Part shown: positions 35,082 to 44,100 of the stretch, in pieces | Layout: each line of letters starts with the position of its first letter | How positions within the stretch are numbered: the first letter of the stretch is position 1 | Source: Zerene cesonia | Lineage: Eukaryota; Arthropoda; Insecta; Lepidoptera; Pieridae | Direction of reading: 5' to 3' | Assembly (NCBI RefSeq): GCF_012273895.1 | Contig: NC_052111.1 | Span: forward strand, 8,680,001-8,744,000 | DNA: 64,000 bases | Translations under genes and position numbers: made by a program | The notes under the pieces: model-generated | What the model saw: only the letters and a program-made list of their open reading frames with translations | What the model was told of the DNA's origin: nothing | The model's database searches: none

Positions 35082-38000
35082 TGACTGACTGACTGACTGA
35101 CTGACTGACTGACTGACTGACTGACTGACTGACTGACTTACTAACTGACTGACTGACTGACTGACTGATAGACTGACTGATATGTATGTGTATTCGAAAT
35201 TATTTTAATTAAAATTTGCTCAGATGTCAGCGAGGACTAGTGAAGGATTTGTGATAATTTGCGCCACTTTTACGGGTAAAAGGTAAATTGAAAAAAAAAA
35301 CAAAAAAGAAAACAACACCACAAAGATTCGTAGTTGTTGGGGATTTTTGGTATGTGTGATTAATAAGAAACAAAAAGATACAGGAAAAAAATTGGACAGA
35401 CGTGAACTCTGCTGATATACTTAAAAAGGTTAAGTACATGGGTTCTGCGGGTCCGCCAGCCTAAATGAAAGAAAAATCTGAGAAATTTTTTGAAAGAAAT
35501 AACAAAACAAAACATTTCAATGCTATAAAACTAAAAATTAAATAAAAAATAATTCTGAAGAATATAAAGAAAATAAAAAGGTTTTCTTCCAAATTTTGAA
35601 CCAAATTCAATAAAAAAAAAGAAATCCTCCATTGAGTGTATTATTTTTGTTGTGTCTGTTACCTTAGCTGGTTGAACCGATTTTGATGATTCTTTTTCTA
35701 TGATGAAAACTTGTCTTTCAAATGTTTCCCATTTAAATTTAGTTTTAAACGTTTTGAAGGCGATTCAGCTTTTTTTATTAAAAACAATAATTCTTAGGAG
35801 GAGATGCCGATAATGGTTTGCGAGTGGGAGAAACAGGATAAGCCGTTCGCGAGTTGCCTGCTGCCACTACGCGACGCGTTGCTACATACAAACAGACGCG
35901 TCGATATGTCTTTGGCTTTAGTATGTTACTAGAAAAAACAAGTTTTCTATATTTGGTTAATTGTAATACTCATAATAGTCTCCTTTTGCCCAGAAGGTTA
36001 AGTTGTCGAAGATATTCTTAAATAGTTTTGGTTTAAATAGAGACAACGAGTCCAAGATTCAATTTTTCGACACTTTGTAAGATTACCTTATTATAATCAT
36101 GCGACGTTCCCAAGACCGAAGGAGTGTGGATTTTGTTTCTTTTCTTTCCTGACCTAAATGTCACCGTGGATTTGTCTGTATTAATTTATTTAGTTGGGTT
36201 TTGGGAGGTTTTCAATCGCTAGCCGTGATCCACAGATCGGCGGGGCGGGCATGGGCCGGCGGGACGCGTCGGGCGGGGGCGGCGCGGGCGAGGAGGCGGG
36301 CGTGCTCGACGTGTGGTGCATGCTGCGCGCGCCGCCGCACAGCGCGCCCGCGCAGGTGCGGCCCCCACACACACCCCCCACCCCCACACACCCCTCACAC
36401 CCCACACCCACCCGACACAATTACCGAAGAGACATGTTCCTTAAACTTACCTAAAAGACACGAACTACAGTAAAATAACCCAAGACACGTGCTACTTAAA
36501 CAAAGCTAAGAGACACACTTGCATTCATCAGCAGCATCATCATCATCATTATCATCAGCCCAAAATATGTTCCCACTGTTGAGACACGGGCCTCCTATGA
36601 GGATTCAGGCCATATTCCACCACGCTGGCCAAGTGCGGGCTGACAGATGCCACATGTCATCGAACTTTTGATTCTTGAACATGCCGGCTTCCTCTTAATC
36701 GATCATTTAGATGTGTAACTTACTGAACACCCCCCTCCACCCCTCCCAAACTAAAGTCTGACCACGCCCGTAATAGATAACTTAGCACGCTTAACGTTTC
36801 CAGACGCTGGCCAGCTTCCACCGGCAACCATCATCGCTGGAGCGGATCCTGGACGCCGATCACACGGACTTCCACCTGGCGCGAGACCTCGACATGCACA
36901 GGGCCAGTAAACCGCAGCACGCTGAAATCGTAACTGTTTATCTATACTAATATAGCTACGCCCCGCGGTTTCACCCGTGTAAGTCCGTAACCCGTAGGAA
37001 TATCGGGTTAGAAAGTTTGCTATATGTTATTCCAGTTGTCCAGCTATCTACGTACCAAATTTCATTGCAATCGGTTCAGTAGCTTTTGCGTGAAAGAGCA
37101 ACAAACACATACACATCCTTACAAACTTTCGCATTTATAATATTAGTGGGAGTAGGATATAGTAGGATAGGATAGGATTAGTAGGATTATAAAGCTGAAA
37201 GGAACTACTATTACGATGGAAATTCTATCAGTGTTAGATAGCCCATTTAGAGAGGAAGGCTATAGGTTATGTATGTACCACGGGCGGAGCCGGGGCGGAC
37301 CGTTAATTATTTATACATCTCACTCATATTATGAATGTGCACGTTTATTAGGATGGATTGATGTATGTTTGTCTTACCCTTTACCCGAAAACCACTGAAC
37401 GGATTTTGATGATACTTGGCAGTTGTTGTAGTAGTTGTAGTATGTATCAGAAATACTTTGCGAAATCGCGCAACACAACTACTTATGTATATGTATAAAA
37501 GAAAATCGTATTATTTACAGAACTTATAAATCAAGTCAACTGAGATTTTAATGATTTATGTTTTTTTTTTTTGAATTTATATCCGCTTGACTAAGTTGAG
37601 AGAAAAATTCTAATACATACTTATCTGGTGGAAGCCAAGCGAACAATTAGTAATGTTATAAAGCTTTACGCCTGTGGCTTTTCTCGCGTGTGATTAATAT
37701 TATTGTGACAGTAGTTAAGTTTTTTTTTTGTTTTAATTTGGTATAAATCTATCCAGAAACACTAAGGTGGTGGGTGGTCAGGCGGCGACTTACTAATAAT
37801 ACAAAGCTGAAGAAAATATTTCTTTGTTTGGACGCGCTTATATCAGGAACTGCTGGATCGATTTTCAAAAATTCTTTCACCGTTGTCAATGTACGTGATA
37901 AGTTCTGAAGGTTATATACTACGTACTATGAGCGAAGCCGGGTCGGATCGCTAGTTATTTACATGTCCCTATTATTCTGACACAGAAAAAGGCATCATAC

Positions 38001-40412
38001 GATTCAGAAAACATCTACGATATAATGAACTCTAAAAAATGGCGAAGAGCAAGTAAGATATAATTTTTTATTCCCTACGGTAAGTTTATCTTTGATTTGA
38101 TTACTGCATTGCATACACATTAGTATCATTTGCACCATAATTCCGCAGTATTAGAGATTGAATAAATTACTTTATGAGAAATTTTGAAACAATAGAAAAA
38201 AATTTATCACGAGGCGGGATTCGAACCCGCATTTTTTTGCCAAACCCTAATAACGCCTAGCCTCTCGGCCACCCGTGATCCCTAGATGACTTTAATTCAA
38301 AATATATTACACTTAACATTGAGAACTATTTATTATATTGGGCGTTTATCCTAATCAATACATAAATATATTATTATAGACTTAGTAAAAAGTTTGTTCA
38401 AAAGGTGCGCTTAAACAAACGGAGACATCCCGCAAAAAATCAGTCACCATTTTGCCGAAAGCACCGCGCCGAACCACACTCGAGGATACGGTGAGTTTTC
38501 GTAAAAATAACATGTGTTTTTGCGGTTTAACAATATCTAAAAAAATAAAAAAGGGATTGCCCAAGGTACTGTTATGTTATGCGGTTTGCCCTGTGCTTTG
38601 TTATTATGTTTATAATAAATTGCCTCTGTCGAATATTATTCTTTGGTAGGTGTAATGTTTATAATGATACACATTAGTGTATAGTAGTGAATACTGTAAA
38701 AAATAACAATAAATCTGCTTTCTAAACGTAAACCATCAGCCGATTTCAAGAAAGGAGTACGTTATCAACTCTACTGTATTTTATTGTAATTGTTGCCTTA
38801 TAACTTACGACTAGGTGAACCGATTTTCAGGATTCTTTTTTTTATTTGAACGCTGGTGGTCTCCCATGTGGTCTCATTTAAATTTTCTGAGCGGATTTAA
38901 GGAAAATAATTTAAAATATAAACACCTTACGAATCTTCTTTGCCTGTATAGTAAAAGTAAGTAAGGAGAAAATCCTACCCATTTCCCCCACAGGCTAAAT
39001 TATCAGACGACAAGAGTCAAACGCTAGAGATTACGATCCTCTGGCTGGCTCTGAACGAGGAGTGCCAAGCCATGAGCGACCCCAAGGTGAAGCGGCTGTA
39101 CGTAGCCTACAGTTTCTTGGGCAAGCGCGGGGCGGAGCTGGAAACGCCTTGCAGTTTTCCCAAACCGAAGAATTTTATGGACAAGTGCCATTTTAATTTT
39201 ACGAAATGTAAGTGCTGATGATTCGGAGACTTCTGAAGCGTGTCTGATGTTAGCTTTGAGATTTTCTCAATATTTGAATTTCTCATTGGACCAGTAGAGA
39301 TTTGGTCTAGCGAGGCTTAAGAATATATGAAGAAACGTTCCATAAGGGAACTGCGATACACTAGTAATAACTATGGATAAAGGACACACATCTTCTTTTC
39401 ATTTGTTTATTAGTTATCACATTTTACCCCTATGGGAATATATATAGCCTAAATTCAATTTTTTGTAAATAGTACGGACTCTTACGCAGTGTTCTGTTTC
39501 CTCATTAGATTTTAGAGTTACTATGACATTTGGCTGTACCTTTACTCGATTTTCATTGACATTTGGTGTGTGGGCAAGAATTTCATAATTATCAAGATGA
39601 AAGTAAATACCTTCATCGTAACATGAGATGCCAATGTGAGAGTAAATACTTTCATTTTAATAGTTATTTGGGTATGGAATGGTAACAGCGTTCGTGATCA
39701 ACGAGTGCGATGTGGGGGTGCTCAGCGCGATGTCGCGGCGGCGCGCGACCGGGGCGGAGGGGGCGGAGGGGGTGCAGGGGGCGGGCTCCCAGCACTGCAT
39801 CGTCTTCTCCGTCGTCAGCGAGCCGCCCGAAGACCCTCTCGGCCTGGACGCTTGCGAGGACATCGGGTGGGTCTGCCGTGTGTGCCAAGTGCTTTGATGG
39901 TGGTGGTTATGGGTGAAATGTGCTTTAATCAATTAGATTTTTCTTACTTAAATCGTCATAACATTGTTTTATCATGGTGATACGATACCTTTGGGATTTG
40001 TTAAACGGTAATATACTATTTTTTTGTGACATTCATCAGATTTCAATTACATTTTCCTCATGTATACACAATGGAAACTCTCAATACACCAATACAATAC
40101 TATTCGACCCAACTCCGCCAATAGCCCAGCAACTGTACCTAAGCCCAGCTACTGCAATAGAATCATCATTACAACTCCAGCACAACACAGCTCCTACCGC
40201 ACCAATAGCCGAGCTCGTGGCGCAGGTACGGGCGGCTGTGGCTGGGCGAGGCGCTGCGCGGCGGCGGCGACTCGCACACGGAGGTGGTGCCGGTGCGGGC
40301 GGCGCGGGGGGCGCGGGGGGCGGCGCGGGGGCGCGTGTGCGGCCGCCTCGCCGTGCGCCTGCGCGGGCTGGCCGCGCTCCGGGCCCGCCTGCCGCGCCCC
40401 GCCTGCGCCTAG
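20421..40412 (+). CDS. RPGRIP1L: RPGRIP1L homologue, ciliary transition-zone scaffold (29 exons, 1392 residues)
   Basis: The gene was rebuilt from 29 exons joined by GT/AG introns; phases agree at every junction and the total is 4179 nt (1393 codons with stop), close to the roughly 1300 residues of vertebrate RPGRIP1L. Order: N-terminal coiled coil with RELEDLYFALVDNNVDLKK (exons 1-8), polar middle (9-19), C2 domain (20-24), short linker (25-26) and C-terminal domain with FSVVSEPPED and CEDIGYGRL (27-29). RPGRIP1L family proteins sit at the ciliary transition zone and help gate entry to the cilium; in insects that means sensory neurons and sperm. The exon details are in the block entries below. 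Uncertain points are exons 15, 16 and 26, and any exon lost in the gaps at 23154-24153 and 28213-29212. The paralogue RPGRIP1 is not excluded. The gene stands alone, with no co-oriented neighbour closer than 3.6 kb upstream. Confidence 0.88.
20546..20592. repeat. 11-bp inverted repeat in intron 1
   Basis: 'accaacgtatc' and 'gatacgttggt' are perfect complements about 17 bp apart, between exons 1 and 2 of RPGRIP1L. Confidence 0.6.
21255..21318. repeat. Long imperfect inverted repeat in intron 3
   Basis: 'taaattgataagaaatag' on the left pairs with its complement at the right end, and the inner 'ttttatggtt' pairs with 'aaccataaaa' around a short loop. The fold-back is about 64 bp. It starts about 70 bp after the exon 3 donor. 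Confidence 0.75.
22474..22707 (-). mobile_element. tRNA-derived SINE inserted at the exon 6 splice donor
   Basis: On the minus strand the head at about 22619-22695 reads like a tRNA: box A 'tggtatagtggttagcgcg' and box B 'ggttcgattcc'. The body runs to about 22486. The 12-bp sequence aggttagtgttt flanks it at 22474-22485 and 22696-22707, a target-site duplication. The left copy is the live splice donor of RPGRIP1L exon 6 (CAG|GTTAGT). Confidence 0.8.
22740..23030. mobile_element. Composite fragments of the A-tailed retroposon
   Basis: 22740-22890 carries the family's 'gtgagcgggggagccggagg' in + orientation. 22920-23030 carries 'cttccccggtgcgagttggc' and 'cacaattcgtgccgaagc' in reverse orientation, matching the 5' part of the 50.4-kb copy. 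Two fragments therefore meet with opposite orientation. Confidence 0.55.
23079..24228. repeat. Perfect 75-bp inverted repeat around an assembly gap
   Basis: 23079-23153 and 24154-24228 are exact reverse complements and meet the gap from both sides. The right arm ends 5 bp before the acceptor of RPGRIP1L exon 7. This is either the terminal repeat of an unassembled DNA transposon or a fold-back assembly artefact. Confidence 0.9.
23154..24153. other. Assembly gap (1000 N)
   Basis: A 1000-N placeholder inside intron 6 of RPGRIP1L. Exon 6 ends and exon 7 starts in phase 0, so no frame problem points to a lost exon, but one cannot be excluded. Confidence 0.95.
24679..24766 (-). mobile_element. Helitron-like fragment
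   Basis: A reverse 5' fragment, from 'cagaaccgatccactg' to 'aaactttcgcgttaataatatgattagga', in intron 7 just before exon 8. Confidence 0.55.
25047..25107. repeat. Perfect 22-bp inverted repeat in intron 8
   Basis: Arms 25047-25068 and 25086-25107 are exact complements; the 17-nt loop has a further agcg/cgct pair. A strong RNA hairpin is expected about 110 nt before exon 9. Confidence 0.85.
28213..29212. other. Assembly gap (1000 N)
   Basis: A 1000-N placeholder. The sequence on both sides recurs next to each other at 29419-29815, so the gap probably has no real sequence in it. Confidence 0.95.
29409..29418. other. Contig join (10 N)
   Basis: Ten N separate the duplicated fragment at 29213-29408 from the contig that contains it. 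Confidence 0.95.
29950..30023 (-). mobile_element. tRNA-derived SINE head
   Basis: Minus strand: 'gatcacgggtggccgagagg' (box A region) and 'ggttcgaatcctgcctcgtg' (box B and acceptor). The same head is at 38206-38280, also minus. It is followed by the shared body 'tttttctattctttcaaaat'. It does not fold as an ordinary tRNA with a clear anticodon arm, so it is not called a tRNA gene. Confidence 0.65.
30180..30288. repeat. Perfect 35-bp inverted repeat made of SINE tails
   Basis: Arms 30180-30214 and 30254-30288 are exact complements. The inner part 'tctattctttcaaaatttct' is the SINE body of 29950-30023, now in the other orientation. A single copy of the arm (catttcaatgctataaaac) is at 35513-35540. 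Confidence 0.8.
30315..30513 (-). mobile_element. Helitron-like element
   Basis: A full-length reverse copy in intron 16 of RPGRIP1L with intact hairpin and a (ca)n tract. Confidence 0.75.
31697..31860 (+). mobile_element. Second Helitron-like family, copy 1
   Basis: 'acggctggaccgattcttat' with 'gaaattttgtgtg' and the end 'cgggtcacctagt' are shared with 33083-33255. The two copies are about 90% alike by eye. Design resembles the main family (a conserved 'accgatt' core and a CTAG-type end) but the sequence is different. Confidence 0.55.
32590..32800 (+). mobile_element. A-tailed retroposon, truncated
   Basis: A copy of the 1637-1870 element with the same 'catgggcggtggtgatcg' core and an A tail. 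It lies in intron 19 of RPGRIP1L. Confidence 0.7.
33083..33255 (+). mobile_element. Second Helitron-like family, copy 2
   Basis: See 31697-31860. This copy ends 'gtcgggtcagctggta', so its CTAG end has decayed. Confidence 0.5.
33884..33951 (+). repeat. (ATATG)n microsatellite
   Basis: About 13 uninterrupted pentamers, starting 28 bp after the exon 20 splice donor. Confidence 0.95.
34195..34370 (+). repeat. Dispersed repeat, 'GATCCTAATCAGGAT' family
   Basis: The third copy of the repeat at 3406 and 11100, more diverged ('ggtggtcctaatctggataa'), sharing 'tcgagtctaaaggagtcg'. Confidence 0.45.
34957..35180 (+). repeat. (TGAC)n microsatellite, about 224 bp
   Basis: A long tetranucleotide array with a few interruptions (ctactgac, ttactttctgac, gatagactg) in intron 21 of RPGRIP1L. 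Length is likely polymorphic. Confidence 0.95.
35635..35775 (+). repeat. Dispersed repeat 'GAACCGATTTTGATGATTCTTTTT', copy
   Basis: Shares 'ttgaaccgattttgatgatt' and 'cccatttaaatttagtt' with copies near 38790-38900, 44519-44720, 49057-49215 (all +) and 45150-45290 (minus). The class is unknown. Confidence 0.5.
36528..36697 (-). mobile_element. tRNA-SINE (57.1-kb family), 3' part
   Basis: Reverse copy with 'catcagcccaaaatatgttc', 'ccacgctggccaagtgcggg' and 'catgccggcttcctc', matching the 3' half of the full element at 57094-57389. Confidence 0.7.
36952..37157 (-). mobile_element. Helitron-like element
   Basis: Reverse copy starting 22 bp after the exon 24 donor, with hairpin 'cgcggtttcacccgtg'. 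The CTAG end is slightly changed (tagctacgcc). Confidence 0.7.
37225..37310 (+). repeat. Helitron-like 3' end, third subfamily
   Basis: 'gatagcccatttagagagga' to 'ggagccggggcggaccgtta' has its reverse partner at 59579-59745 and fragments at 5404-5465 and 54897-54935. Confidence 0.45.
37800..37955 (+). mobile_element. Helitron-like element, another subfamily
   Basis: 'aatacaaagctgaag' to 'gagcgaagccgggtcggatcgctagtta', with 'ctgctggatcgattttcaaa' inside. A related copy is at about 7180-7340. It ends 30 bp before exon 25. Confidence 0.45.
37986..38490 (+). other. RPGRIP1L: RPGRIP1L exons 25-26: linker
   Basis: Exon 25 (37986-38052, phase 0 to 1) encodes KKASYDSENIYDIMNSKKWRRA. Exon 26 ends at 38490 (LPKAPRRTTLEDT, phase 0). 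Its start is not clear: the good-looking acceptor at 38380 leads to a stop in the required frame, so the start is probably 38405 (after caaaag) or 38393 (after aaaaag). Both are weak sites. The linker is Lys/Arg-rich and not conserved. Confidence 0.55.
38206..38280 (-). mobile_element. tRNA-derived SINE head
   Basis: The second copy of the 29950-30023 head, with 'gggttcgaatcccgcctcgtg' and 'ggccgagaggctaggcgtta' on the minus strand. It lies 125 bp before exon 26. Confidence 0.65.
38994..40412 (+). other. RPGRIP1L: RPGRIP1L exons 27-29: C-terminal RPGR-interacting-type domain
   Basis: Exons 38994-39207, 39689-39866 and 40226-40412 (stop TAG). The sequence follows the vertebrate C-terminal domain: LEITILWLALNEECQAMSD, then KRLYVAYSFLG, then FPKPKNFMDKCHFNFTKS, then IVFSVVSEPPEDPLGLD and CEDIGYGRLWLGEAL. 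The start of exon 28 at 39689 is chosen because it alone fits the phase and gives FTKSFVIN at the right place. Donor gtgggt at 39867 joins GG to G, restoring DIGYG. The last exon is about 85% G+C and is rich in Arg, Ala and Gly, ending in RLPRPACA. In vertebrates this domain binds RPGR and nephrocystin-4; that partner is inferred here. Confidence 0.85.
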
Positions 40413-40444
40413 CTGCCTTCAGCTGCCCGCTCAGCCGGTCAGCC

Positions 40445-40735
40445 AGCGCTTGGACCGGTTGCTGGGGAGGTAAGAAGGGGGGGTGGGGTGCTAGAACAAC
40501 AGGGCAACTCGCTGAAGCACCAGTGCTTGGTCCACTTGGTGGGGAGGTAAGGGGAGAGTGAGGTGCTAGACCAACAGGAAAGGTACAGAAGCACCAGCGC
40601 TTGGTCCACTTGGTGGGGAGGTAAGGGGAGAGTGAGGTGCTAGACCAACAGGAAAGGTACAGAAGCACCAGCGCTTGGTCCAGTTGGTAGGGAGGTAAGG
40701 GGGAGTGAGATGCTAAAACAACTAGATACAGCAGT
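40445..40735 (+). repeat. 74-bp minisatellite, about four units
   Basis: The anchor ggggaggtaa recurs at 40464, 40541, 40615 and (agggaggtaa) 40689, giving spacings of 77, 74 and 74. It starts about 30 bp after the RPGRIP1L stop, so it lies in the 3' UTR. The inner two units are almost identical. Open frames through it on either strand are by-products of the repeat. Confidence 0.9.
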
Positions 40736-40849
40736 GTAGTTCGCTGAGCTTATGCGAGTCGATACGAAAGAGTAAGAGACTACAAACACTTCACTACTTT
40801 AGATTCAAAGTAATTAAATTGTAGAGGAGCTTGTTGCAAGTCACAGTAA

Positions 40850-40855
40850 AATAAA
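40850..40855 (+). terminator. Candidate RPGRIP1L poly(A) signal
   Basis: The first AATAAA after the stop codon, 438 bp downstream and past the minisatellite. Usage is inferred. Confidence 0.35.
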
Positions 40856-40993
40856 TCAATTCAAAGAAATGAAAGTTTGTTTGAGCCAAGTTTGACCACA
40901 TAAATGCTCTCCTAAAAGTGCTGGTCAGTTCACGAATTATTTCACACGTATGCACGACTTAGCCTAAAGATCAAATCTGCTGTCTGAGACACA

Positions 40994-41139
40994 TTAAAAT
41001 ATGTGTATTTAAAAAACTAACAATATTTGGTTAAAGAGCAAATCTACCCTATAAAATTACACTATTTTAAAATATGTGTATTTAAAAAACTAACAATATT
41101 TGGTTAAAGAGCAAATCTACCCTATAAAATTACACTATT
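40994..41139 (+). repeat. 73-bp tandem duplication
   Basis: 40994-41066 and 41067-41139 are adjacent copies without visible differences, so the duplication is recent or an assembly stutter. Confidence 0.9.
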
Positions 41140-44100
41140 CTTCAAAAGAATTTCTCCATACTACCCGAGAAAATATGTATTCAATGACATAGGTACTGAG
41201 TATATTTTTATGCACACAGGAATTCTTATAAACATTGCGACCTAGAAAATGCACATCGTGAAGCTTAGAGATCAGCATTCCCAATGGCATCTTGCCTGCA
41301 TTATCGTGTTTACGGTCATCCAAATAGCATTATTTACAAGGCATTAAATCAAGGATAAGTTGTAGAACGTATAAAAAAAAAATTAAAATTCCTCAAAAAT
41401 ATCCATTTCAATTTGATAACATTACGTATATTTTTTTATATTTCAGCCTTTAAACTACAGTTATATATTGCTTCGAATACTTTAAAATTGGCATAATTAT
41501 ATGCAGACTGTAGTTTTACGTGTCCAAACAAGACAATAATATGCAAAAAATCTTTTCACGCCTCACAAATAAATACACACATAAATTCAGACACAAGAAC
41601 ACACCAGTAAATTTGATTATTTATCGAATAAAAGATCCCGAAATGCGATCAATCACAAATCAATCGGCATTCGCTCACGAGGACAGTTATAGTGGTGTCA
41701 CGGAGAGCGACGGACGCGCGCTGCGCAAAACGAAACTCGTAATATAATCGAATATAGCCGTAACAGTTCACCCCCCTGGTCACCCCCCACCCCACACGTG
41801 ACAGTGTTTACATCGCGAGTGCACACGATACATACGCACATGGACACAGTGGATGCGTTCATGTGAAAGTTTACGATACACACGGGAATATAAGTTGTTG
41901 ATGAAGATTTAACAAATTCGGTTAAAGTTGATTTTAAAATAGAGTAAAGTAGCGTAGATGAAAATTATACAGTTAGTAATGTGTAAAATGAAAATACTGT
42001 AAAAGTTAGATTTGGGAATATTGCACGAACTTAACAAAGCAAGAATTGATAATTTTCTCAAATAATTGCTATGTAAATGTAGAAAATGTTATGAGGGCAC
42101 AAGAAACCCTTTAAATTAATTTAACTCTTTATCTACCGCAAGAGTTAATGTCGTCTGTCGTTATCTAAGATTTATAGTTTGGCATACGAGATCTTCTTTT
42201 ATATATAGGTCTTATAAACTCTAGGCTTTATGTCGTAAAATTCGTTACATCTGGCCGACGGAGTCGTTATTATATTTCTTATCAGATGGATTTAGTAGTC
42301 GTTTGTATGAGACACATTAATAAAATATTTGGAATGATGACCAAATTCATAAGTTTTTCCCTATGAACCAAAACTCTGATCATAACATAATTTATTTAAC
42401 AGTATTCATTAAACCAGCATAAAAACTATAAACATTTCATTAGAATCAAAGGAATTTCAATTGGAGCATCATTAAATAGAAAAATATCACCCAGTGAGAC
42501 CTTAGTTAAATGCCTAATGTTTTTCCGATAAGACGACACACGGCATTCCTTTTCTTCAGCCTAAAAATAAAGCACTTTCTGGTTTCCCCTAATCCTTTTT
42601 TACTCATTGGATTATTCCAATAGATGCTTGGGTCTTATCTTCTCTTTAGCTGAGATTAATCGGTCAATCAATCTGCATGGGCGCTAAGCGTCCTTGCCCC
42701 AGTGCCGTGCCAAAGACGTAGACAAATTTAGATCGGTCTAGCTGCTCTGCTATGTACAAACTGCCTCTCTTCCGTTGTTCAAAAATATCTTCTATCACCG
42801 AGTGATAAGAGTAATTAGAAATGCACCTAGTAACTTTGTTGATGAGCTTTTTTTTCAAGCTGCATTAAAGGAATTTCGACTCTACACGCCTAAACTTTAG
42901 GCCTAAAATAGCGTGATATGATTTAGCAAACTTGTCGACTCTGTTAACAAGTCGGTTTGCTCTGACATTTGGGTACCGAAAAATATATTATCTGTTATTT
43001 CAACGTCTATTACAAAGGTTTTTTCAGTGATTCATTGTCCCAAGCTTGTAATTTGAATTTCATTGTCTATTTTTACGACTGTTATAATGAAAATTGTTTT
43101 ACATAGTCGCTTTTTTTGCTATTCCTTCAGCTAATTTCGTCTGTGCGATTTTGTTGTAAGGACCATTATTCAATAACGTCAGTGCTTGGAGTAACGTTGT
43201 AAATGCAACATTTTAAACGTAATCGTGGGTTTGAGTTGCTTTTAGATTGTGCACGTAAACTATTAATAAACTCATTCAATCTGTGAAATGTATTTCGAGC
43301 ATCTAGTTGTTGTTTATGATAATTATTTCAACGAAGAAGGAAAGCAGCTGATTGCTGAAATTTCCTGCCATTGCTAAGGAATATTTTTCTCTAATGAGTC
43401 CTCTACTTGAAAATTGTATTCTATTATTTCATTTGACCTAATTATGTGGAACATGTAGGTGATAAATTGCTTCTACAGGTGTATTATTTTATGATAACTG
43501 TAAGCTGTTTATTGCGCTCGTGAATCATGGTTAATATGTACTAAAAGTCAACAGTTGACATTTTGGTCTTGACTTCAGCTGTCGATTGATTGTGATAGAA
43601 TTCCTCGCTAGGTTGTATCGGGTATTTATATCTGATACTGTGCTGGGTATCAGTTTTTGAAAAGATTTGATCTTCAATTGTAAAAATTAGGTTAAATTCT
43701 AAATGTTTTAAATTTTATGTAAGAATACATAAAATTACAATTAAAAATTGTAAATATTTTGATTGAAATATTAGATTGATATTTTGATATTAAATTAAAC
43801 CCTTGGGAATAAATAAATTAATGATAAAATTAGAAAATATTTTGGACTAATCGTGTTAATTTTCTTTTTGATTTATGTATCAAAACCATACAGTATGTAT
43901 TCCGTGTTTTGATCACACTTCAAAGTTCTGAATATGAAATAATTATCGGATGATAAATCACGAAAATAGCACATGTACCGGATGTCATTTCAGTGCGTTC
44001 CGTCTCTAAAATTTTTCAGCATCCGCCATACTTTCTGGTAACCTTGTGTGACCAAGATTCTTATTTTTGCCTAGAATAGTATCTTCTTAGCCCGAATTAT

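Larger units (their letters stand above)
33713..36929 (+). other. RPGRIP1L: RPGRIP1L exons 20-24: C2 domain
   Basis: Exons 33713-33856, 34681-34842, 35798-35920, 36236-36355 and 36804-36929, all phase 0. The pattern follows the first C2 domain of vertebrate RPGRIP1L: KCVFTLHVGTVILSD, then LLWRFYDQAPTVT, then FDFSVEYDVRLSANFLEYL, then MPIMVCEWE and GVLDVWCMLRAP, with a following amphipathic segment ending ARDLDMHR. The acidic calcium-binding loops of classical C2 domains are not obvious, as is usual in this family. Exon 23 is about 80% G+C and holds a Gly/Ala-rich insert (DASGGGGAGEEA). Exon 21 uses the weak donor gtttgg. Confidence 0.82.

Noticed and set aside
39974..40561. Plus-strand open frame of 195 codons
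   Set aside because: Overlaps the last RPGRIP1L exon in a different frame and has Ala/Arg/Gly runs typical of a shifted GC-rich frame; the frame giving CEDIGYGRLWLGEAL matches the family.
40081..40668. Minus-strand open frame of 195 codons
   Set aside because: It is antisense to the GC-rich last exon of RPGRIP1L and continues through the 74-bp minisatellite; GC-rich DNA lacks stop codons by chance.
42664..42858. 64-codon minus-strand open frame with a faint coding look
   Set aside because: No splice sites or similarity I can recognise; possibly an old transposon fragment, but not supportable.
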